Shown: in pieces, positions 46,170 through 54,960 of the stretch
Layout: each line of letters opens with the position of its first letter
How positions within the stretch are numbered: position 1 is the stretch's first letter
Assembly: GCA_050084985.1 (NCBI GenBank)
Contig: JBITNC010000001.1
Coordinates: forward strand, 159,774,001 to 159,838,000
Origin: Nageia nagi
Taxonomy: Eukaryota > Pinophyta
Direction of reading: 5' to 3'
Length of the DNA: 64,000 nucleotides
Position numbers and translations under genes: made by a program
Notes under the pieces: generated by a model
Databases searched by the model: none
What the model saw: only the letters and a program-made list of their open reading frames with translations
What the model was told of the DNA's origin: nothing

Positions 46170-48416
46170 ATGGATAAGCTTGCTAAATTGTATGAAAAAC
46201 CATCTGCCTCTAACAAAGTATACTTAATGAAAAAATTGTTTAACATGAAGATGAATGAAGGTAGTTCAGTTCAGGACCATGTTAATGAGTTCAATACAAT
46301 CACAAATCAATTGACTTCAGTAAGTTTAGAATTTGAAGATGAAGTAAGGGCCTTGTTAATTCTGTGTTCACTTCCGGATAGTTGGAATAGCTTTGTTATG
46401 GCTGTTAGCAATTCTTCTTCTAATGCAAAATTGGTCTTTGATGAAGTTGTTGGAACAATTCTTAGTGAGGACATGAGGAGAAAGTCCACGGGAGAATGCT
46501 CCAATGCTGCTCTCACAGTAGAGGCAAGAGGAAGACCAAAGGAAAAAAGGAGAAGCAAGTCAAGAAGCAAATCACAAGGAAGGTCGAAATCACAAGGTAA
46601 AACAAAATTGGAATGTTGGTATTGTGGTAAAAAGGGTCACATTAAAAAGGATTGTTGGAATAGAAAAGGTAAAGAATGTGATAGTAGTAATAATGAAAGC
46701 ACAAGTAATCAAGAGGTTAATATGGTTGGTGAATTAATCCAAGATGCTTTAATCATGTCTAACGAAAAGAACAATGATTATTGGGTTCTTGATTCGGGTG
46801 CTTCATATCATGCTACTCCACATAAGGACTTCTTTTCTAATTTTACACATGGTGATTTTGGTCAAGTGTTATTAGGTAATGAACATCCATGTAAAATTGT
46901 TAGTATGGGCAATATAACAATGAAATTACCTAATGGAACACAATGGACTCTTAATGAAGCAAGACACATTCCGGATCTTAAAAGGAATCTCATATCAATA
47001 AGTAAATTGGATAAGGAGGGCTATGTGATGACATTCGGGGATGGTAATTGGAAAGTTTCTAAAGGTTCAATGGTATTTGCAAAGGGAAATTTGGTGGGGT
47101 CTCTTTATTTACTCACAAATGTCTTTGATTATTCATTGAATCTTGTTTCCTTTGGTAATGATACATCACTATGGCATAATAGACTTGGACATATGAGTGA
47201 AAAAGGAATGAAAATGTTACACACTAATGGTTCACTTCCAAATCTAAAAGAAATTGATTTAGGATTTTGTGAAGATTGTGTGTATGGTAAACAAAAGAAA
47301 GTTAGATTTCTTAAAGTTGGCAATGAAAGGAAGAGTCACAAATTAGAGCTTGTTCATACAGATGTGTGGGGTCCTGCACAGGTTTGCTCACTTGGGGGCT
47401 CATCTTATTTTGTCACTTTTATTGATGATTGTACCAGGAAGACATGGGTATACTGTATTAAAAAGAAATCTGATGTGTTTGAAATTTTTAAGAGGTGGAA
47501 GGCATTGGTTGAGAATGAAACTAATTCTAAGTTAAAATGTCTTAAGTCAGATAATGGTGGAGAATTTTGCAATAATGAGTTTGATTCATTTTGTTCACAC
47601 AATGGCATTAGAAGGATTAAGGTGGTTCCTAGAACTCCACAGGAAAATGGGGTTGCAGAGAGAATGAATAGGACTATCTTGGAAAGGGCTAGAAGTATGA
47701 GGATACATGCTGGGTTTCCTTTAAATCTTTGGGCTGATGCTATTGACACTGCTGTTTACTTGATTAACAGGGGTCCATCTATGGCTTTAGATGGAGGCAT
47801 TCCAGAGGAGATGTGGACAGATAAAAAGTTGAATTACTCATTCTTGAGAGTCTTTGGTTGTGAGGCTTTTGCACATGTTGATAAGGAGAATAGAAATAAA
47901 CTTGATGCAAAATCACAAAAATGTTATCTTATTGGATATGGTGTTAATGATTTTGGATATAGGTTATGGGATGTTGATAACCATAAAATCATTAGAAGTA
48001 GAGATGTTGTATTCAATGAGAATAACATGTATAAAGATAGGTTGCAAAAGGTTGAGGAACCCAAGAGTGTATCTCTAGAAGATGTTGATCAATATAAGGG
48101 TCCTGATAATGTTGAAGCACCTCCACCACAAACACCTCAAACTTTGCCGCTTAGAAGATCCACAAGGATTAGAAATCCTCCTGAACGATATTCTCCTACT
48201 CTTTATCATATTTTGTATACTGATGGTGGCGAACCTGAATGTTTTGATGAAGCTATGCAGGGTGGTACACAGATTAAGTGGGAGCATGCTATGAAGGAGG
48301 AGATGGACTCCTTACTTAAGAATCAGACTTGGAGTTTGGTTGAGCTTCCAGAGGGTAAGAGGGCTCTTACTAACAAATGGGTGTACAGGATAAAGGAGGA
48401 TGCAGATGGGCGATAA
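46170..48416 (+). CDS. Copia polyprotein: gag C-part, protease, integrase, start of RT
   Basis: A 748-codon open frame. Residues 1-120 are the rest of the UBN2 gag (KLAKLYEKPSASNKVYLMKK). A CCHC knuckle CWYCGKKGHIKKDC is at 46613-46654. The protease active site DSGASYHAT starts at 46791. GAG-pre-integrase has LWHNRLGHM at about 47170-47196. The integrase core shows HTDVWGP, FIDDCTRK, SDNGGEF at about 47549 and PQENGVAERMNRT, so the D, D and E residues are all present. The frame then enters the reverse transcriptase linker (TNKWVYRIKED) and stops at TAA 48414-48416, a nonsense change relative to the family. All these parts would function in the virus-like particle and in integration. The next open frame continues in the same phase. 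Confidence 0.95.
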   Translation: MDKLAKLYEKPSASNKVYLMKKLFNMKMNEGSSVQDHVNEFNTITNQLTSVSLEFEDEVRALLILCSLPDSWNSFVMAVSNSSSNAKLVFDEVVGTILSEDMRRKSTGECSNAALTVEARGRPKEKRRSKSRSKSQGRSKSQGKTKLECWYCGKKGHIKKDCWNRKGKECDSSNNESTSNQEVNMVGELIQDALIMSNEKNNDYWVLDSGASYHATPHKDFFSNFTHGDFGQVLLGNEHPCKIVSMGNITMKLPNGTQWTLNEARHIPDLKRNLISISKLDKEGYVMTFGDGNWKVSKGSMVFAKGNLVGSLYLLTNVFDYSLNLVSFGNDTSLWHNRLGHMSEKGMKMLHTNGSLPNLKEIDLGFCEDCVYGKQKKVRFLKVGNERKSHKLELVHTDVWGPAQVCSLGGSSYFVTFIDDCTRKTWVYCIKKKSDVFEIFKRWKALVENETNSKLKCLKSDNGGEFCNNEFDSFCSHNGIRRIKVVPRTPQENGVAERMNRTILERARSMRIHAGFPLNLWADAIDTAVYLINRGPSMALDGGIPEEMWTDKKLNYSFLRVFGCEAFAHVDKENRNKLDAKSQKCYLIGYGVNDFGYRLWDVDNHKIIRSRDVVFNENNMYKDRLQKVEEPKSVSLEDVDQYKGPDNVEAPPPQTPQTLPLRRSTRIRNPPERYSPTLYHILYTDGGEPECFDEAMQGGTQIKWEHAMKEEMDSLLKNQTWSLVELPEGKRALTNKWVYRIKEDADGR

Positions 48417-49118
48417 AGGTACAAGGCGAGACTTGTGGTAAAAGGTTTCGAACAGAAAAAAGGTATTGATTATGATGAGATCTTTTCTCCAGTTGTTAAA
48501 ATGACCTCGATTAGAGCAATATTGAGTCTTGTTGCTATTGAAAATTTGTTTCTTGAACAACTAGATGTAAAGACAGCTTTCCTTCATGGGGATTTGGAGG
48601 AGGATATTTATATGCATCAACCCGAAGGTTTTGAGGTCAAAGGTAAAGAAGGGTATGTATGTAAATTGGAAAAGAGTTTGTATGGCTTAAAACAAGCACC
48701 CAGGCAATGCTATCATAAGTTTGACACTTTCATGGTAACAAATGAATTTGTAAGATGTCAATCTGATCATTGTGTGTATATAAAAAGAACAACAAATGAC
48801 AACTATGTAATCTTGCCTTTATATGTGGATGACATGTTGATAGCAGGACCTAGTATGCAGGATATTGTTGATCTTAAGGAAAAGTTGGCTAAAACTTTTG
48901 AAATGAAAGATTTGGGTGAAGCTAATCAAATTCTTGGAATGAAAATAACAAGAGATAAACAAAACCACTCACTAAGACTAAGTCAAGAAGACTATATTGA
49001 AAAGGTTCTTAAACGGTTCAATATGAATAATGCAAAATCTGTAACTTTACCATTGGCAAACATTTTAAACTCACCAAACATTTATGTCCTAAGACAGATA
49101 AGGAAAAGGAGTACATGA
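48417..49118 (+). CDS. Copia reverse transcriptase (after the nonsense codon)
   Basis: It is in the same phase as the preceding frame. The RNA-dependent DNA polymerase carries KARLVVKGFEQKKGIDYDE, then LDVKTAFLHGDLEEDIYM (first catalytic D) and GLKQAPRQ. The catalytic YVDD is at 48822-48833. The C-terminal part includes FEMKDLGEANQILGM and SLRLSQEDYIEKVL. After about 49058 the frame runs out of phase and ends at 49116-49118, consistent with loss of one A from the run at 49058-49060. All catalytic residues are kept. Confidence 0.95.
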   Translation, partial: RYKARLVVKGFEQKKGIDYDEIFSPVVKMTSIRAILSLVAIENLFLEQLDVKTAFLHGDLEEDIYMHQPEGFEVKGKEGYVCKLEKSLYGLKQAPRQCYHKFDTFMVTNEFVRCQSDHCVYIKRTTNDNYVILPLYVDDMLIAGPSMQDIVDLKEKLAKTFEMKDLGEANQILGMKITRDKQNHSLRLSQEDYIEKVLKRFNMNNAKSVTLPLANILNSPNIYVLRQIRKRST

Positions 49119-49783
49119 CTAAGGTTCCTTATGCTTCAGCGGTTGGGAGTTTAATGTATGCAATGGTATGTACTAGACCAGATATAGCACAAGCAGTGGG
49201 AGTGGTTAGTAGATTTATGAATAATCCAGGAAAAGGGCATTGGGAAGCAGTTAAATGGATCCTTAGGTATTTAAGGGGTACTTCTCATTACTCTTTATGT
49301 TTTGGTGGATCTAACTCTTGTTTGCAAGGATATGTTGATTCTGACATGGCAGGTGATATAGATGGTGGGAGAAGCACTACAGGTTATGTGTTTACCATTG
49401 GAGGTACAGCGGTTAGTTGGATTTCAAAACTCCAACAGGTTGTGGCTCTCTCCACTACTGAGGTAGAGTACGTGGCGATGACAGAGGTGAGTAAAGAATT
49501 GATTTGGTTGAAGAGGTTGATGGAGGAACTGGGAAAGGTGCAGGAGGATGCGAAGTTATGGAGCGATAGCCAGAGTGCTATCCATCTTGCAAAGAACTCA
49601 GCCTACCATTCGAGAACCAAACACATCAAATTGAGGTACCACTTCATCAGGGCAGCGTTGGAGGATGGTTCAGTCAGTTTGGGGAAGATTCACACGTCAC
49701 AAAATCTTGCGGACATGTTCACGAAAGTTGTTACAAAGGAGAAGTTGGGCTCTTGCTCAACTTGGATTGGTCTTAAGGAGTAA
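49115..49783 (+). CDS. Copia RNase H domain and polyprotein C-terminus
   Basis: It begins in a different phase from the reverse transcriptase because of the one-base loss near 49058. VPYASAVGSLMYAMVCTRPD is the connection between the two domains. The RNase H shows YVDSDMAGD (first D, 49330-49356), STTGYVFTIGG, ALSTTEVEYVAMTE (catalytic E) and SDSQSAIHLAKN (second D), and ends with RTKHIKLRYHFIR and the usual C-terminal stretch. The domain degrades the RNA of the replication hybrid. It is complete and uninterrupted to its stop at 49781-49783, and the polypurine tract follows within 55 bases. Confidence 0.95.
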   Translation: MTKVPYASAVGSLMYAMVCTRPDIAQAVGVVSRFMNNPGKGHWEAVKWILRYLRGTSHYSLCFGGSNSCLQGYVDSDMAGDIDGGRSTTGYVFTIGGTAVSWISKLQQVVALSTTEVEYVAMTEVSKELIWLKRLMEELGKVQEDAKLWSDSQSAIHLAKNSAYHSRTKHIKLRYHFIRAALEDGSVSLGKIHTSQNLADMFTKVVTKEKLGSCSTWIGLKE

Positions 49784-49832
49784 AGGCCAAGATGAGGAGC
49801 TTTTGACCCTTGTTGCAGAGGAAGAAGTCTCC

Positions 49833-49843
49833 AAGTGGGAGAT
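49833..49843 (+). promoter_or_regulatory. polypurine tract of the Copia element
   Basis: AAGTGGGAGAT lies directly before the right LTR, in the position of the plus-strand primer. The preceding bases are TCTCC. Confidence 0.9.
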
Positions 49844-50478
49844 TGTTAGAAAAATGGAGACTAAGACAGAACCAACCAGACAGAACAGGCCAGCCGGCCA
49901 ACCGGCTAAGATGCCAGTAAATCTGAAGGATAGTTTTGTTTATAAAGCCAACCGGTCTGCAGGGCAGTTTCTTTCTCATTTCAAACCAATTTTCAGTTGC
50001 CAAGGAGCCATGACACCTGTTCAGCAGTTGTAGAAGGGTTGGGGGTTACCTAACGACCTTCCTGATCCAACTTGGGTTTAAGTTGGGTTAGTTTGTACCT
50101 ATAAATAAGAGGCTTGAGTTGAGGCATGCATGTGGTTGGAATATGTGTGTATGACTGTAATTTGACAGCATTTGTGAGGTTGATTGTAATTGTTGAGAGA
50201 GAGATTGTAGTGAGGCTTTGTTGTAACTCCAAAGTGAAGGTTGTAGCAAGGTTATGCTGCTGGTGTATTGCTTGGAGGACTTGAATGCAAAAGAGTTGAA
50301 AGCTTCTCCGTGGATGTAGCCTACACTGGGTGAACCACGTTATCTCTTATGTCTCTCTTGTGTGATTGATGTTTATGGATGTTTATTTTCAGTAGTATGC
50401 TTAATGTTGTTTCTTCTTTGCCAAAGACAATCTAAATTGTGAATGCTCTTGGTTATATGAACTCTTTAAATCCTAACA
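49844..50478 (+). repeat. 3' LTR of the Copia element (635 bp)
   Basis: It starts TGTTAG and ends CTAACA, so the terminal inverted repeat is intact here. The TATA box is at 50100-50107. It differs from the 5' LTR at 49875, 49893, 50129, 50134, 50236 and 50477. The 5-bp duplication GATTG follows at 50479. Confidence 0.97.
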
Positions 50479-51310
50479 GATTGTTCGACCAAAGGAAACA
50501 AGTTTTGTAAAGGGCCACTATATCTTAGATAATGTTATTGCTATATGGGAAGGCATGGAATGGACAAGGGTCTTTGATCAAGAAGCTCTGTTTATTAAAA
50601 TTGATTTTGAAAAAGCCTATGATAAGATTGAATGACACTTTATCTTATCCATGCTCCAAGCACTTGCGTTTGTCCTTGTTTTTCTTCAATCGATTTGAAT
50701 GTTGTTTCGAGATGCCCCTATTGTTCTTACTATGAATGGTGTTTGGTCGCCTCCCATTACCCTTGCCCGCTCTGTCCATCAAGACTGCCCTTTAGTCCCT
50801 TCCCTATTTATTTTAGTTGATGAGGCTTTCGGTTATCTTTTGGCACAAACTTGAGTAGGGTGTGATTCGGAGAATTCCTTTGCCTAACTTCCCCTTGTAG
50901 CTCATTTATGGCCATTTTGTTGATGACTCTTTTTTAACTCTTCTTCAAGATGAGCAATCTGTTTGATCAGCTTTAGAGTGTTTGAATATTTTTTTGTTGT
51001 GCCTTTAGCTCCAATATTCAATGGCAAAAAACTTCCTGCTTCAAATAGGTGTCAACACCTATGCCTAAGTGGCTTAGCCTCTTTCCCTAGAAATAAATTC
51101 AGCTTGGTGAGGTGTTTAACTTTCTTGGTATTCCCTTTGCCTTTCAAGCTTCCCCTGCTCAACTTTGGAACTTTGTTATTCAGAAGATTGATAAGAAGCT
51201 CAGGTATTGGACTACCAAAAAGCTCTCTCTTGCAAGGAGGTACCAAATTTGCACGAAGATCTTAGCTTCTCCTCGTGCATTATTCCTCTTGTTGGGTTCC
51301 TTCTAAGGCG
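50479..51310 (+). pseudogene. LINE reverse transcriptase, C-terminal part after the Copia insertion
   Basis: The LINE resumes at the duplicated GATTG. GHYILDNVIAIWEGMEW and ALFIKIDFEKAYDKIE (first catalytic D region) appear at about 50510-50632. The second catalytic region is FVDDS at 50916-50930, inside YGHFVDDSFLTL. The thumb part FNFLGIPFAFQASPAQLWNF lies at 51113-51172, followed by RYWTTKKLSLARRYQI. At least four stops or shifts break it. The FVDD and first D are kept, so the decay is mostly by nonsense and indel changes. Confidence 0.85.
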
Positions 51311-53100
51311 TGCTATCAGAATTTGGATAAGCTTCTTAAAATTTTTATTTGGGCTTCTGATAGCCAATAAAGAGGTTTTCACAGAGTGGCATGGGATATT
51401 TGCTTCCTTCCTCGTGCTGCTGGTGAAATGGGCATTTTTGATTGTCAGAATCAAGGTTTTGCTTTGTGTGTCAAATGAATAATTAGAGCTTTAGAGGGTG
51501 ATGAAGCCTGAAAGATTCTCATTTGGCATTGTGTATCTATATGCCTCCCATATTGTAGGAAATCTTGGAAAGGGTTAGACCTTCAAACGATTCTCACTGC
51601 TCAAGTTCCTATCAAGATTGTTGGTTATTTTGTTGCAAAAAGTATCTGGAAAGTCTAGGAAGCCCTCAAACCATGGCTACAGTGGAATGGGAAGCAAGTT
51701 TCATCAGGGGCCTCTCTATATTCACTGAATGTTTAGTGGTCTCATGTTCTCAAATTTGATGGATTACCTTTGGCAAATATTTAGTGGGTCAAAGCCCTTC
51801 GCTTTCATAGTCAGGGAGTTGACTCTCTTCAACAATTTTTTGATTTTCAGACCAAGCATTGGTTGCCTTGGGAGCAATTTTGCAACAAGTTCAATTTGCG
51901 AACAAATGATAAAGCTACTTTTGATGTCATCCTTGACAAAATCCTATTTTCCGTTTGGACGAAACTAGGGCGACATTTTTAGAAGCTTTGGTGGGATGAT
52001 TGGCGCTAGCCTAAGAATATCCATCTTCAAAAGTTTAAACCAAAATTAGGCTATCTTTGGTTATCTCCTAATGTCCCTATGTTTGAGCATCTGAACAATT
52101 GATGGGACATTTCCACTCAATCTAGATGGAGTTTAAGATTTTCTATAATTTGGGCCTGATTCCTTGACCCTAAACAAAGTTTTTTTGCATAGAATCTATT
52201 GCATCAAAGATTACCTATTGGCCACAAGCTTCAATATTTGGGGGTGGCCAACTCAGTCTATGCTTTTTGTAGGAAACTTGATAGTTTCAATTATGTCTTG
52301 TGGTCTTGTTCTAAAGCCTCAACCACTTGGAGTTGGATTATTTCCTTCTTTCAACCTTTTATAGTTACTCCTTGTTCTTGGATTCGTGTGTTATTAGGAG
52401 ACCCTATTTAGTTTTATAAACCCTTGGAGAAAATTTGGCATATATTTCAACTCAGTATTTTATATCATCTTTGGAAAGTCAGAAATGACATTGTTTTTAC
52501 TTGTCAGGAAGCTTTCTTTTCCTTTTCTTTAGGTGACAAATATGCTATTTTCTACAAATGTTGGCTGCAGATTATTGTTCAAGTTGAGAAAGTGAACGTG
52601 GAGGTCCAACATCTGCAGAGCTTACTTGATTACTGGGGGAATGCACCCTGCTCCATTAGTCGGGTTTCTCTAGAATGAGTTCCTAGTCGTCGTTCCCAAT
52701 CGTGTGGACATTCTTCTCAATCCAAACACTTCTCTGGTGGACGAAATTCTGCTAGACCCTCACAGAGACATCACTGGTCGCAACCCCCCCCCCCAAAATC
52801 CAAATCGGAGTCAACTGTTGGACCCAATTTCTCCTTGCTCTCAGAGTGGCTGGGATGTTTGCTCTCCACCTTCTGATCCAATTGGTTGGGGTGACGTGGG
52901 AATGTCTTCCACAACTGGGAAGGGTGGTGTTAATGTGCATGTTACTGAAGTAGAGCATATTGTTCCTGAGGCAAAGCATAATGAAGCTTTTACTACTCCA
53001 GATGATGATGGCTGGCGTGCACCAAGTCTTGACGGCCATGGTTGGGAGCATCTAGGCGTTGTAGACAACTTTTGCCCACCCCAATCCCTCAATTAACTTG
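51311..53100 (+). pseudogene. LINE ORF2 C-terminal region with zinc-binding domain
   Basis: This is the remainder of ORF2, in shifting frames. At 52190-52400 the translation LPIGHKLQYLGVANSVYAFC followed by FNYVLWSCSKASTTWSW is the zinc-binding reverse-transcriptase-associated domain (zf-RVT: RLP....L......C..C......H....C..A...W). The H of the usual NH(V/L)LW is Y here. At 52424-52678 comes the terminal helix region (IWHIFQLSILYHLWKVRNDI). A run of eleven or more C at about 52786 marks a frame change, after which the frame ends SLDGHGWEHLGVVDNF just before the stop near 53094. Confidence 0.75.
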
Positions 53101-53366
53101 TTGTTTAATGTGCCTATGATTATGAGCTATGTTTCTCTCCGACTACCATTATCTGTTATGTGCGGATAGTTTTTCGAGGTTGATTTATTGGCGGTCTTTT
53201 GTATGGTTGTTTAACGCCCTTTTTCCTATCCTAGGGTTAGTTCGAAGGGGATTCCTTTTGGTTTATCTATGGTGCTTTCTCACGGGGTATGCTTAATTCC
53301 ACCTGCCCCTTTTTTTGTATGAAAGATTTTATGTTAATAGAAAGGTCTTTTTCATTCAAAAAAAAA
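53101..53366 (+). mobile_element. LINE 3' untranslated region and A-tract
   Basis: Non-coding 3' end of the LINE, ending in a nine-base A run (53358-53366). The second copy of the LINE target duplication begins at 53365-53367. A related 3' end occurs at 27050-27570. Confidence 0.85.
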
Positions 53367-53382
53367 GTTTCCCTTTATTCTA
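53365..53382. repeat. overlapping duplications: LINE 3' TSD and MULE right terminus plus TSD
   Basis: AAGTTTCCCTTTATT (53365-53379) is the 3' copy of the LINE duplication. Within it, GTTTCCC (53367-53373) is the right end of the MULE-like element, and TTTATTCTA (53374-53382) is its right 9-bp duplication, matching 41137-41145. Confidence 0.85.
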
Positions 53383-54175
53383 ATACATTGTGGGTGCTGA
53401 AATACATGTACAGATTGATTGGCTTTTAAGTATTACACAAAATACAAAATCTCAGTGATTGCAACAAATGGACATTCACACAAATCTGAAACAGTGCATA
53501 ACATACCAATAAACTGAATGACACCAGACGCTCGTCTCAAATTAAGGAACAACCTGTATTATACAACATGGATATTATGAATTCAAACATAAGATAATGC
53601 CTGGACCTAAATGTTGAAACTAACATATGTATGGTTATCACATCTTTCATGTAGTATTTGGCATAATAAAGAGAATGTCATATCACGCTAAGGTCAGTAG
53701 CAATTAATTCAAAATCAATTTGAAATTTCTTGCCCAAAACAAATTTTATATGAAAACATGGCGCCATGGTCTGAACACATTATACTTGTTAACTGAATTC
53801 TGGAAAATGAGGACAATATTCAACATATAGCTTATATCACTCTACAATTTCTTGTGGCCAGATATAGGCAAACAGGAAAAGAGATCTGAATTTTGAATGT
53901 CTGTCAAATGCATGAGGCCTCTTATTTGTTCCTATCTTACTGATACAAGAGCTTTGCTCACAGCCTTCCATCTATAGGCTGCAGTTCAGTTGGGTTTTTA
54001 TCACAACTAACCAGAAGCCATTGATAATAATTTTCCCTTAAAGAAGATCGTTACCTGATTCACAACAATCAGATGAAGAAAAGGTCCAAATATTTAACAT
54101 CTGATGCACATGACATGAATACTCCTGTAGTGATTACTTGCAGAATGGAGAATGTAACTAAGCAGAGAAACATGC
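53383..54175. other. downstream flank of the starch synthase gene
   Basis: No coding signal and no repeat was recognised. This is the first non-repeat DNA to the right of the transposon nest and probably contains the gene's 3' end and terminator region (transcription runs right to left). Confidence 0.5.
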
Positions 54176-54181
54176 TTTATT
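54176..54181 (-). promoter_or_regulatory. polyadenylation signal of the starch synthase gene
   Basis: AATAAA on the minus strand lies 84 bases beyond the stop codon at 54266-54268, a normal distance in plants, inside GAATAAAGCATG. Confidence 0.55.
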
Positions 54182-54265
54182 CAACTTTTCACTTTGGTTG
54201 TTAAACAATCTGCAGTTTCATGATGAGAGGAGATACACTCAAATGCACATAGTATCTGTTACAGC

Positions 54266-54395
54266 TCACTTTCTTGCACAATAATAAAGTTCCATGTAGT
54301 CTAGCGCTGGTCTATTCCAGGACCAATCTTGATCCATTACTTGCTTGCACAATGAATGAAACCAGTCACGTTTCTCATACCATGCAGAGAGAGCC
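54266..54395 (-). CDS. SS3: starch synthase III, last coding exon
   Basis: Class III starch synthases transfer glucose from ADP-glucose to growing starch chains in plastids (glycosyltransferase family 5). On the minus strand a splice acceptor (TTTCAG) precedes 54395. The exon reads ALSAWYEKRDWFHSLCKQVM and then DQDWSWNRPALDYMELYY, with stop TGA at 54266-54268. The SAWY..RDWF..LCK.VM.QDWSWNRPAL.Y.ELY ending is the hallmark of class III enzymes. It separates them from classes I, II and IV. The first base completes the Arg codon begun in the exon at 60709-60832, so the phases agree. No break is present. Confidence 0.88.
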
Positions 54396-54610
54396 CTGAA
54401 ATTTATGATAAAGGGTTAATATCAAAATCCTATAGAACTCTGCCCCAGCTAACAATTTGCATAAAGTGGAACCAAATGAAGGAAAACGATCTACAATATT
54501 TCATATCATAACTCGGATCTAAGACAAAAGTGCTTGAGCAATAAAAATAATATCGTGGAAAACCATCCACCTCATACATGCCAAATTAATGAATAACAAA
54601 TAGCATCATA
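54342..54610 (-). repeat. tandem duplication, copy 1 (contains the real exon start)
   Basis: The first 54 bases of the last coding exon (54342-54395), its splice acceptor and about 215 bp of intron form this copy. It ends in ...AGCATCATA at 54610. It is adjacent to copy 2, which ends in the same word. Confidence 0.85.
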
Positions 54611-54664
54611 TGCTTGCACAATGAATGAAACCATCTACGTTTTTCATAAGATGCAGAGAGAGCC
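54582..54664 (-). other. candidate alternative terminal exon of starch synthase III
   Basis: In copy 2 of the duplication the acceptor TTTTTTAG is followed by an exon-like sequence in the right phase. It would encode ALSASYEKRRWFHSLCKH, then leave the exon homology and stop at a TAA about seven codons later (near 54588). Use of this acceptor would replace the conserved DQDWSWNRPAL end. The W of SAWY and the D of RDWF are changed to S and R, which suggests the copy evolves without constraint. Whether it is ever spliced cannot be seen from sequence. Confidence 0.4.
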
Positions 54665-54960
54665 CTAAAAAATTATGATAAATGGTTAATATCAATCTCC
54701 TATAGAACTCTTCCTCAATTATCCTGAAATTTATGATAAATGGTTAATATCAATCTCCTATCGAACTCTGCCTCAATTAACAATTGCATAAAGTGGAAAC
54801 AAACCAAGAAAAACAATCTACATTTATTTCATATCATAACCCAGATTATTTCATATAATAACCCAGATCTAAGACAGAAGTGCTTAAGTGATAACAACAA
54901 TATCTTGGAAAACCATCCTTCGCATACACGCCAAATTAATTAATAACAGATATCATCATA
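54611..54960 (-). repeat. tandem duplication, copy 2 (with a pseudo-exon)
   Basis: A diverged copy of 54342-54610, enlarged by internal duplications (ATGATAAATGGTTAATATCA occurs twice, and so does ATTTCATAT...AACCCAGAT). It carries 54 exon-derived bases at 54611-54664 preceded by an intact acceptor AG (54665-54666). Confidence 0.85.

Larger units (their letters stand above)
45202..50478 (+). mobile_element. nearly intact Ty1/Copia retrotransposon
   Basis: A 5277-bp element with two 635-bp LTRs, an initiator-methionine primer-binding site, a single gag-pol polyprotein in Copia order (gag, protease, integrase, reverse transcriptase, RNase H) and a polypurine tract. It sits in the reverse transcriptase of a LINE. 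The 99% identical LTRs make it the youngest insertion in the window. Three small lesions interrupt the polyprotein (near 46105, at 48414 and near 49058). Domain sequences resemble the Tork-like part of Copia, a tentative placement. Confidence 0.95.
42061..53364 (+). mobile_element. full-length L1-type LINE, interrupted by a Copia element
   Basis: Removing the Copia insertion with one copy of its duplication leaves about 6.0 kb, the usual size of a plant L1-type LINE. It has a short 5' leader, ORF1 with a zinc knuckle, ORF2 with apurinic endonuclease and reverse transcriptase, a zinc-binding C-terminal region, a 3' untranslated part and a short A-tract (53358-53366). A 14/15-bp target duplication flanks it. 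All open frames are broken by stops and frameshifts, so it is no longer mobile by itself, but the preserved 5' end shows a complete reverse transcription. Confidence 0.9.

Noticed and set aside
47405-47749. 114-codon minus-strand open frame
   Set aside because: Shadow of the Copia integrase, which has strong motifs on the plus strand.
52704-53096. 130-codon frame as an independent gene after the LINE
   Set aside because: It lies before the LINE A-tract, and its tail resembles the LINE 3' fragment at 27 kb, so it is ORF2 tail in a shifted frame.
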